A stretch of DNA of 64,000 nt from Anniella stebbinsi (taxonomy: Eukaryota > Chordata > Lepidosauria > Squamata > Anniellidae): positions 260,435,562 to 260,499,561 of the forward strand of contig JARDYH010000003.1 of the NCBI GenBank assembly GCA_029215795.1. The letters are read 5' to 3'. Below the pieces are notes generated by a model, which searched no databases, was not told where the DNA came from, and saw only the letters and a program-made list of their open reading frames with translations. The position numbers were made by a program, and so were the translations under genes. Below are positions 55,460-64,000 of the stretch, in pieces. Positions within the stretch are counted from its first letter, which is position 1, and every line of letters begins with the position of its first letter.

Positions 55460-58085
55460 AAAACTGTGACGTGACCTATGAGCCTGGCTGCTCAGTCCTA
55501 TGTACAGATACTGTTGATGGCCAACTTCAAGGCTCCTGCCTTGAGCTTCTTTATCTATATACCAGACTTGGATTGATCAGACCTTCAAAGAAAGGACACC
55601 TTCAAAGGCTCTGACAGCCTTTCAAATGGACATCCTGCCTTGCTTTTCACGAAGCAATGGCCTCAATGATGGATGGGAAAATGAGGGGAATGGAGAAGAA
55701 GGATGCTAAGTTAGGAAAAGGACAGGTTGTCCCCGCCCCCCCCGCATTCTACTACCTGTCAGACATGTCAGGACTTGAGGCTGTGGGTCATAAAGACAGC
55801 TTTGTTAATCACCGAATTAGTTACAAATACTTTGGTTAATTCATCCACTAAATTACAAGCACTTGCTCCAAAATTATTATTATTATCATTGGGGTGTTGT
55901 TGTTGTTGAATGACCCATCATTTCGGAATGAAAGCATGTTGTGAACTTGCTTGCTTAAAAGATTTCTGCACACATCTAATTTGCTGATTTAACAAAGTAT
56001 TGGGTTTCTTGCTCCTCTGAACCTTTTATCGCTTTCTCAAGCTTTCCACTCACATATAAAAAAATGCATCAAGGTCAGACTCTACACGGCAACTTGATTT
56101 TAGCATCATGGGGGACTGTTGTCCTTGAAACCGGGACTGAACGGCAACCTCGCTAGTTATGTAGCAATGCCACTGGAAAGTCAAGAAGACTGATATCAAG
56201 AGGAACAAACTCGGCCCAGAAAAAGCAGAGAGCTACTAACTGGATGTAAATCAGTCGACTGAATTCTTTCCAAAATCAAAGACTTGTTGAAGATTGTTTG
56301 GATGAAACTGGCAGACGGTATTGGATGAAAGTTTAATCAGCCAGCCTTGCAAAGTGTTCATACTCCAAGACATACAGGTGTTTTCCTGCAGCATTCAAAG
56401 AAAACCAAGCACACTTTCCAAGCGATAAAGACATGACTATTCAGCCACCCACCAACTTTTTGATAACATGTCCCTTCCACTTCCAGCACCTGTGCAGCTC
56501 ACTACTGCAACTAGCTGCCTTGAATACCATTTTTGGTAGAAAGGTGTGGTACAAATCAAATAAATACATAAATAAATATTGTATTTGTTTTTCTTACTGA
56601 GAATGGTTGTTAGATACATATACCATAATGCTCAAGTTCTAAAAGTTTCATGTATGGTGCGGCTGCCATGATTATGAGGAAGTGCAGAAAAATGCAGGAT
56701 ATTGCTTAGCATTTCCTAAGAATCTTAGCTCTCATTAAAACAAACAAACAAACACCGGACACTAGCCCTTAATAGCGGGGATGGGAATGTGTGGCCCTCC
56801 AGATGGATTGCAAGTCCCCTCATCCCACACCCATGGCTGTGCAGGCTAGGGCAATCCAACAACATCTGATGGGGCCACACTTTCCCCACTGCTGGCTTAC
56901 AGGAACCTCTGAGGAAGTGATCTTCACTGTGTTCAAGCAGGAGACGTTTTGGTTACAGGCACCACCATGGTGGCCACTTACGGGTCTCTTCTCTTCCCCT
57001 CAATCAAGTGATGATGCTCCATCAACAGGCAGACTCGCTTGGTCCTTGGGTTGGGATAGATATTTTTCGTGTCACTGAGAGCGTGGTCTGCTCTACTCAG
57101 TGCGGCAAAATCTCCCAGCGAAGGACCACGTTGTTCTCTCCCTCGCTCATGCATTCGATTTCCCTTCCGCCTCCAACACCCATGCAGTCCACCACAGTAA
57201 CTAGCTAATCATGTCAGTCTCTGTCCCTTGGGCTCCTCCCCACCATGACTGATTGGCTGATTGCTCCAGCATTTCCCTTCTCCACTTCCAGCCACCTTTG
57301 AGCAGGTCTCCTGGCTCAGCAGGTCTCCTGGCTCCCCACCCCCAAAACCTAATCTGATAGCCCAGATCACAGCAGCTGGCCCACTACAAAAAAGAGAGAG
57401 TTGGAGGGTTGCATTTGAGGTGATTGGGAGCAGCCAGTGGCCCCCAGGCCTTGCAGTGAATAATAATCATCTAAATACGGGGGAGTGGACATTTTACATT
57501 ATGGTATCCATCTAGCTTTCATCAGTCAACATAAGGAATGTACAGATTTTGTAAACTATGTTCCATCTGTGTTTTGCGGATTGTCAGGTGCCTTTGGTTC
57601 TATCATCATCTCATTGGCAGAATTGGATTGGCTGGGTCTGTGAGGACCAGCTGGACGCCATCCCTATCCATAAATCCACATAATCTGTTCGACTTGGGAA
57701 AAGCTGGTCTGCTGCAAATCCATTCATAGAAATCTGAATACATTTGATTCTGCTGCAGATTTCTCTGACATTCCCAGTCCTGCTAGTAACAGCTGGGAGC
57801 CACCAACTGTCTAGATGCCCAGTGGAAGAGATGCCCTGCCTCTGACAAATGAAAACATCTGGCCCTGTTTGCTAAGCAGCACAACGCTGCATGTGTGTGT
57901 TGTGTGTGTGTCTGTCTGCCTGTCTGTGTTCAATTATTCTTATTCAAGGTTACCAAGGAAACTTTGAAGGACAGACGTTGAGACGTCCAGAATAACAACT
58001 AGCAACAATAATATCTCAGGTCATGTGAATGGACATGTTATATCACCATGTCCATCCTTTAAAGTTTCAGCATTGCCTTAAAATG
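55460..58085. other. Intron, mostly unique
   Basis: A short L2-like remnant with AAATACATAAATAAAT is near 56560. The remainder holds nothing I can identify. Confidence 0.45.
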
Positions 58086-58089
58086 CATC

Positions 58090-58121
58090 GTTGTTGTTGT
58101 TGTTGTTGTTGTTGTTGTTAT
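58090..58121. repeat. (GTT)n microsatellite
   Basis: About ten GTT units just before the LTR-like segment. Confidence 0.93.
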
Positions 58122-58134
58122 AATATAAAACACT

Positions 58135-58382
58135 AAGGCAATGCATGGCAATGTGTGGCTAGGAGCTTCTGAGCTATGACACACTGGATGTTCTGAGCTG
58201 TGAGAAGAACTTTGTATGCTGGAGGTTCTGAGCTATGGGAAGAATTTTGTGTTGCTAAGCAACAGGATATATAAGCACAGCAGGGAGTGGTGGGAGCAGC
58301 TGGGGGGGAGCAGGGGGAATGGCTGGGAGTGGGAATTCCAGTGGATTAATAAAGTACTAGTGTGCAGATCGTCTGTGGGAGT
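58135..58382 (+). promoter_or_regulatory. LTR-like segment with TATA box and polyA signal
   Basis: Contains a repeated GGAGGTTCTGAGCTATG-type motif, then GTTGCTAAGCAAC (an RFX-like palindrome), a TATATAAG box near 58268, and AATAAA near 58349 followed by a GT-rich stretch. The order TATA, about 80 bp, AATAAA, GT-rich resembles the U3-R-U5 arrangement of a solo LTR. No TG...CA ends with TSD could be fixed. It reads towards the CAAP1-like fragment. Confidence 0.38.
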
Positions 58383-58386
58383 CAGG

Positions 58387-58387
58387 C

Positions 58388-58422
<35 letters not shown>

Positions 58423-58432
58423 CCACCACCAT
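58387..58432. repeat. (ATT)n(ACC)n microsatellite
   Basis: ATT units then ACC units between the LTR-like segment and the CAAP1-like fragment. Confidence 0.93.
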
Positions 58433-58441
58433 ATTATCAGC

Positions 58442-58774
58442 TACCTTGAAGAACTGTTGTTAGGTTGGACACATAAATGTAGTTGCAAAGACACACTTGA
58501 AAGTCTATGGGCTGAGGAAACAAAATGTATTTCACAAATGCCAGAAAAGGAGGATGTGGGAGAAGAGCCCAGTGACATAGAAGAAGGTGGACTAGATCTC
58601 AGCGTCCAGTTAAAGCCTGTTTGTTTCTATATCACAGACAAGAAGGAAATGCTTCAACAGTGCTTTTATATCATAGGGGAGAAGGAATTGCAGAAAACGC
58701 TACCTGATGTTTTAAAGAATTGCTCCATAGAAGAAATCAAAAGGCTTTGTTTTCAGCAGCTGGAATTCGTGTGA
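58442..58774 (+). pseudogene. CAAP1: CAAP1-like retrocopy fragment
   Basis: An uninterrupted reading of about 110 codons ends at TGA 58772-58774. It includes DIEEGGLDLSVQLKPV, FYITDKKEMLQQCF, IIGEKELQKTLPDVLKNCSI and EEIKRLCFQQLEF. From memory this corresponds to the conserved core of CAAP1 (caspase activity and apoptosis inhibitor 1; EEGGLDL, DKKEMLQQCF, LPDVLKNCSIEEIKKLC). There are no introns, and the C-terminal half of CAAP1 is missing; an L2-like LINE tail follows directly. The upstream side is an (ATT)n/(ACC)n microsatellite and an LTR-like segment. It lies on the strand opposite to NRXN1. An in-frame ATG at 58538 would give 78 residues. A retrocopy fragment is the simplest reading; the parent gene assignment rests on recall. 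Confidence 0.65.
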
Positions 58775-59038
58775 GATCTTTTCGGCGCCAGGTCAAGACT
58801 TTCCTCTTCTCTCAGGCATTTGGCAATATCTGAAGAGCCTGGGTTTGTTTTTGCTTTGTAGCTTTTTGGGTTGTTGTAGTGGTTTTAAATGGATGTGTGT
58901 ATTGTGTGTAAGTTGTATGTTTTTGCTGTTTTAATTTTTGTATATTGTTTTTAATTGTTTTAATCCTATGTAAACCGCCCAGAGAGCTTCGGCTATGGGG
59001 CGGTATACAAATGTAATAAATAAATAAATAAATAAAAT
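58775..59038 (+). repeat. L2-type LINE 3-prime tail
   Basis: Begins with a relic of RSFRRQVKTFLFSQAF and ends GCTATGGGGCGGTATACAAA then (AATA)n. It abuts the stop codon of the CAAP1-like fragment. Confidence 0.7.
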
Positions 59039-60458
59039 GTTAAGAGAGTGGCAGAATACGATTTCCATCGGTGTGATGGGGGTGGAGAGGGTTTCATTGC
59101 TTTTATGCCTCTCCATGTCTTGCTGCATACAATTATGCTATATATATATATATATATATATCCCTGCAGAGTAAATTATGCAAAATAAGATAAATTCAAC
59201 CAATGTGCTCATTTCGAATGGGTCAGAAAGGTCAAGCACAAACTAATATGGATGTGAAATTCCAGGGTCACCTTAGAATTCTGGATTTCAGAGCTCCATC
59301 AGAAAACCCAGCCTGTTGAAATTTACTTTTCCAAATTGAAATTCCTTGGGATGCAAGCAGACAAATGAATCTGACACTGGCAAAAAATGCAAAAAGCTAA
59401 GCCATCCTAGGCCGGTAACTTCTTAAATCTCCTTTACTTTGCGGCTGGTTTTGATTCCGTTAGGGTACATCCTGGTGAAGGTTTCACTGTGCAATCGCCC
59501 CACCTCAGTCATGGAATTTTATAGGAGATCCAAGCAATGTCATCTTCCGTGTTCCTTTCTCATTTTCTCCCATCACTTCCTCCATCTTTCTCCCTACCAA
59601 AGAAAATCTGCTGAAGATGGAATAACAACCATTTTTTGTTTAGCAGCGCTAGTAACCTTCCACCTGGGAGCACCCCTTCTGTTTTTGATTATTTTATATT
59701 ATTTCATATTTATTGCTTTGATTCTTAGGAATGCTTGAAGACTTTGATCTATGGAAATACAGTGATCCACATTCCCTGGACTAATGTGCAGACCTAAACT
59801 TAGGTATCCATTACTTAGGTCAAAAAGTATGAAAATATATTTTAATAATGTGTACTTTGAGAGGAAAGCTTTAAAAATGTTTATTATAAGAAAAAAATAT
59901 CAAAGTACACATTGAAATATGTATTTAAATGTGGATATTTGTGCAGATTCTTTAAAAATAATTTTAAAATGCAGCTCAATCCAGCAACAGGATGGGACAG
60001 ACTTATGTGGGTGAACTCATACAGGTGTAACGCAGACTGTAAATAAACGGATTTATCAATCCAGAGTTATTCTGTTAATTTTCTTTCTTTTAATTTTTAG
60101 TATATGCTACTTTTCAAGCTTTATTCTGAAAAAAAAATATCCCTCAAAATATTGAAAGTAAATGCTGGGAACCTTCCCATGGCCAGGTGAGCTCATGCAA
60201 ATGCTGAGCTAAGTGCATTAATTCTAAGTGAATTAACCTTAGAAGAGTATCTGTGCCACAGTGTTTGTTCATGCAGAACCTCATACCACCCCAAATGTCT
60301 ATTATGCTTATTCAACTGCATGACTGATACCCACAAACCAAACAAGGTCTGCTCCAACCTGTACATTGTGCATTTAAACTTTAAAAGTATAACTGGGACA
60401 TATGCCAGAATTTAGTTGTTGTTTTCTAACACACCCTCGCCAATGGGATCACTTACAA

Positions 60459-60800
60459 CAGGGCCGGATTAACGTACAAGCTAAACAAGCTGCAGCTTAG
60501 GGCCTCACATTATGAGGGGCCTCGCTTTAGAAAGAAATAAAGAAATAAAGAACATTTACAACATTGCCACCGGGAAACCATAAACATCATACAAAATGAA
60601 GACCTCTTCAGAAGGGGGGAATGGTGTTAGAATAAGCACACATATAACTTGCATTTTTAGTATCTATATTACACGACTATCAAATCCCGTTTAATTGTAC
60701 AGCCTGTATTTTGCATTTACATTTTTTATTATTTGTTGAAGAGGGAAGGGCTTCACTCATGTTATAGCTTAGGGCTACAACAAGTTTAAATCCAGCCCTG
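60459..60800. mobile_element. hAT MITE with CAGGGC ends, 342 bp
   Basis: Starts CAGGGCCGGATTAACG, ends TTTAAATCCAGCCCTG. A perfect 8-bp TSD, ACTTACAA, is at 60451-60458 and 60801-60808. The AGCTTAGGGCCTC and TAGCTTAGGGCTAC subterminal segments are also characteristic. It has no open frame, so it is non-autonomous. Confidence 0.87.
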
Positions 60801-60839
60801 ACTTACAAAGATAGGCTGCCCTGGTCACTATGTTCTAAT

Positions 60840-61180
60840 GGGGAGGCCTTGCTTACCATATCTCAGCCTGTTGAGGTTTGCTTGGCCATGGTGAGAAGGG
60901 CCTTCTCAGTAGTGGCACCCACCTTGTGGAATGATCTCCCCTTTGAGATCAGATGGACTTCTAGTATGGAGTGCTTCGGACGACGACTTCAAAATACATT
61001 TGTTTGCTCCAGTGTTTCTCTGACCATCAGTTAATTAATGAGATTTCAATTTTTATCATTGTCTTATTATTTTAATAATTGGATATATTTTATTTATCCA
61101 TTATTCTATCATTTGATTAATTTATTTTACACATGAAAAGTGGTATAGAAAGCCTCTGAAATAAATAAATAAATAAATAA
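60840..61180 (+). pseudogene. L2-type LINE 3-prime end
   Basis: RRAFSVVAPTLWNDLPFEIR is the ORF2 tail motif, followed by an AT-rich UTR ending AAAGTGGTATAGAAAGC and an (AATA)n tail. Confidence 0.68.
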
Positions 61181-61192
61181 AGTGACCAACTT

Positions 61193-61421
61193 TACAGTAT
61201 TTCTTCGATTCTAAGACACACTTTTTTCCCCATATAAACGTCTCTAAAAACGGGGTGCATCTCAGAATTGATGGCGTCTTAGAATCACAGTTTTTGAATT
61301 TTAGATATATTTTAGTGTTTAATTTTTTTTTCTTAGAATCAAAGCTTTTGTTCTGTTGGTAGTACTGAAATTAAGGTGCATCTTACAATCGATGGCGTCT
61401 TAGAATAAAAGAAATACAGTA
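61193..61421. mobile_element. Mariner-like MITE, about 225 bp
   Basis: Near-symmetric ends TACAGTATTTCTTCGATTC and (reverse complement) TACTGTATTTCTTTTATTC, with repeated ATGGCGTCTTAGAAT motifs inside. The TA at both ends fits a TA target duplication as in Tc1/mariner elements. The interior is AT-rich and noncoding. Confidence 0.65.
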
Positions 61422-61429
61422 ACAATTCC

Positions 61430-62540
61430 TCCCGCATGGAGTTATAGTGTAGCTCAGTTATTTATCACGTCCTTTCAAACAGAAGACCCCAGGTTCAGCA
61501 GCCCAGGCACCTCTGGAAAGAGGGGTCTCCCAACAAGTCTTAGGAAAGTCCTCTGCTTGAGACTCTGAAGAAGCAACTGCCAATCACAGTAGACAGTACT
61601 GGTTTATTTATGAGCATATGAGAGAAGCCAGGAGAGCTTTGATAAACTCCACACAATTTCTCAGGGGGGTCTTCATACATCCCTAAAGCAAAGAACGCCT
61701 ATGAGAATCTTACTAGCTTTAACAAAACTGTCTATTAGAAATACTCTGTCACGTTATTTGACTTTTGTTGCACACTGACTTTTAAATTATATTTGTGCAT
61801 CTTATATGGAAAAAAATTATAGTCATGATCTTTCTCACCAGGCTTTCAATACAAGAATCAATAAATAGTTATACATTAATCAATAAATGTAATCTCTCTT
61901 TTAGGTGGATGGAAGATAATTAGACAGCAAACAGACGGAGAGATGCCCTATGTACAGCGATGTAGAAGGGAGGGATAGAAATAATTGAAATAAGCAATAG
62001 ATGTGTACAGACAAAAATATCCCCTCATATTGACCCATGCTTTAAAAATCTTACCAAAATGCATGGTGAAACGAGAAGAAAACACCAGGGCTGTTTATGG
62101 ACACCCCCCCCCCAAAAAAACCCGCATTCGGGGTTGATTCAACTTGGCCTGCTTCAGACCCGGTCCGACCCTCTTTACATCTGGATATGAATCAGGATAC
62201 GGACATGCAAATTATCCAGCTGTCCATTTCCCAGGCTCCCACCATGCAGCTCCCCCAGATGTGTCCAATGAGCACACGAGCTACCCGCCAAGGTGCATGA
62301 GAGGCCCCTCCTCCTTACCAGGAGCCAGTGCCTGCAACCAGTGCAAATGGTGGCTACAGAGCCACCATTTATGTGATATCTCACACATAATTTATGCAAA
62401 TTACATCCGCCATTTGGCAGGATTTGTTTTACAGAAATAGACAATCCACCATTTGGGAGTGCATTGGGTGGGGGAGGAGAATCGTTGTGCTAAACTGAAA
62501 AGCCACAATGGCAGCCAGGTGGGGTTAAAGAGAACCCGGA
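61430..62540. other. Intron, nothing recognised
   Basis: AT-rich and then CpG-poor mixed sequence; no feature supported. Confidence 0.45.
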
Positions 62541-62541
62541 A

Positions 62542-62671
62542 GCCAGATCTACACCAAGCAAGATATAACACTTTAAAAACAGTTTGAAAACGTTATATGG
62601 AATGTGTCCAGGGCCCCAACAGTTGTCAGTGCCATTATAAACTATTATACAGCAGCAGTGTAGATCCTGCC
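62542..62671. mobile_element. Family D short member
   Basis: Left end GCCAGATCTACACCAAGC, centre GGGGCCCCAACAGTTGTCAG in part, right end CAGCAGTGTAGATCCTGC. About 130 bp. Confidence 0.65.
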
Positions 62672-63406
62672 CAAGAGTTCCTATGAACCAGTGGGGAAAC
62701 ACAGCATCATTTTATTTTATTTTATTTTATTTTGGCAGCCAAAGTGCTAGAGGGAGGCACTCCTGGACTCTCCCGTAATGGCAATCCTCAAATGAAGGAC
62801 TGGGGATTAAAAACCCATACCTCCTGTAGTCTTTTCAAAACTGTAACCCATAATATTTTGATTTGGCTGAGCCAGGTCTTCCACACAAGTCACCTCCGAT
62901 AGGTGCATTTGCAGGGGGGCAGAATGGCGGGGTGGAGGGGAGAGCAAAGAGGAACGCAGCCTCTTCCGCTGCAGTTAACAAAGCCTACATCACAAATGCA
63001 TTTTTGCTGCTCCTCTGTGCCGTCTGGCGCCTGCTCAGGCTCTCTAAACTGACATCTTAAGACACTGCAGAATAGCTTCTTATTTTGCTTCCTGTGGGGC
63101 AGCTGTGAAATGGCATATTCTTAAAAACGTATTACAGTAGTTAAGTTTTGAAAATCAATGTTTTTAATAATGGCTTTGATCGTGGGGTTTGTTGTAGTGC
63201 GTTTCACCCTGCTGTGGGTATGAGTGCTTTAATGAACCGTTTAAAAGCACGCACACATCTATACGCACAGCCGGCTATTGTATTATATCCTTTTGCCCCC
63301 TTCCCCCCCCCCCCCCCAGTAAGCCCCACTGTTTAAGTTGCTACTTTTGCAGATGCAGTGGCTGGAGTTGCTATGTTTACTGTTTTAAATGAATGTGGGG
63401 GGGGGG

Positions 63407-63419
63407 GGAGAGAAAGAGA

Positions 63420-63463
<44 letters not shown>
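63407..63463. repeat. (GA)n microsatellite
   Basis: GA and GAAA units preceded by a run of G; about 57 bp. Confidence 0.95.
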
Positions 63464-63467
<4 letters not shown>

Positions 63468-63948
63468 GTATTGCTTGTGCACATTAAATATATTTAAATT
63501 TCCCATGGCAAAGAGTCTTAGGATTTTGCTGGCACCAGCACTGAATGCTGTGTGATGGAAACAAGTTGCTGCTACAAACGCACAATGAAGGGAGGGTTCC
63601 CCCTCCCTTTTGCTTTTTTCTTTCCCCTAGTTGAATTAAAAGCACAGAGAACAAAATTAGCTGGGAAATAAAACTGACGAGGAGGGGGTAAAATACTGAC
63701 GAGGACAGGGGTGGGGGTGGGGAAGCTGACAAGGAGGAGGTAAAGAAAGCACCAAAAAGGATCAAACAAGACTAAATGAGATCCCCCCTCCCCCAGATAT
63801 CACAAGGAACGCAGGGAGAAAAGTCTCAATTGCAGTGTGAACAATTCTGAGTGTGTCTTCATATAGGCATCTTCGTTTTAGAGAGTGTTTGTGAGTGCAG
63901 AGGTTCCCACACAAGAAATGCCTGCATAAGAGAGCCTGCTAAATATAG

Positions 63949-64000
63949 AGCTCCATCAGACGAGCGTTTTATTGCACGCTCGTTGCTGGGCACTCACGGA
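63949..64000. repeat. Start of AGAGCTCCATCA repeat, cut by window end
   Basis: Shares its first 30 bases with 5453-5482 at high identity, then runs off the window. GAGCGTTTTATTGCACGCTC forms a small hairpin. Confidence 0.5.

Larger units (their letters stand above)
53875..64000 (-). other. NRXN1: NRXN1 intron upstream of the 439-nt exon (partial)
   Basis: Intronic sequence that continues past the window end. I looked for the preceding exon (end of the LNS2 coding region, including the peptide MLGSDDFFYVGGS) and did not find it. The interval holds two family A elements, L2 and CR1 tails, the CAAP1-like fragment, two MITEs and several microsatellites, listed separately. Confidence 0.85.

Noticed and set aside
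59142..59161. TATA-rich stretch as a promoter
   Set aside because: It is a simple (TA)n microsatellite with no associated gene start.

Overview
This window is 64 kb of vertebrate nuclear DNA lying inside one very large gene read on the minus strand. The gene is neurexin-1 (NRXN1). Four of its exons can be placed with splice signals and consistent reading phase: 53436-53874 (end of LNS2 and most of LNS3), 37449-37832 (end of LNS3 plus the EGF2 module), 17834-18037 (start of LNS4) and a 27-base alternative microexon at 15271-15297 (canonical splice site 3, SS3). All introns are phase 1 except the one entering the 439-base exon, which is phase 0. Everything else is intron: more than 10.1 kb upstream of the first exon, then 15.6 kb, 19.4 kb and 2.5 kb, then at least 15.3 kb downstream of SS3.

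The organism is probably a squamate reptile (lizard or snake). That is an inference from the repeat mix: many CR1 3-prime ends, L2-type LINE tails, fragments of an R2/R4-like LINE ending in (TAA)n, abundant trinucleotide and tetranucleotide microsatellites, and many foldback MITEs. No sequence here names a species.

The introns are a mosaic of transposable elements, several nested. The most distinctive group is a set of non-autonomous, palindromic, hAT-like elements with ends close to TAGGGTGACCA. I could read 8-bp target site duplications (TSDs) directly for several. Family A is a foldback element that is exactly 320 bp in four copies, three of them with perfect TSDs. Family B is 398 and 421 bp. 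Family C is a 631-bp GC-rich palindrome. One end of family A has been amplified into a 46-bp minisatellite at 30394-30705. A separate inverted structure at 44809-45464 has a 14-bp TSD and carries degenerate hammerhead-ribozyme-like motifs, which suggests a Penelope-like element; a 320-bp family A element is inserted in it.

Other items are a CAAP1-like retrocopy fragment at 58442-58774 downstream of a TATA/polyA-signal LTR-like segment, a 342-bp hAT MITE at 60459-60800 with a perfect TSD, a mariner-like MITE at 61193-61421, and LINE reverse transcriptase and endonuclease pseudogene fragments. Apart from NRXN1 I see no functional protein-coding gene, no tRNA or rRNA gene and no CRISPR array. 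Long open frames elsewhere are chance readings through repeats.
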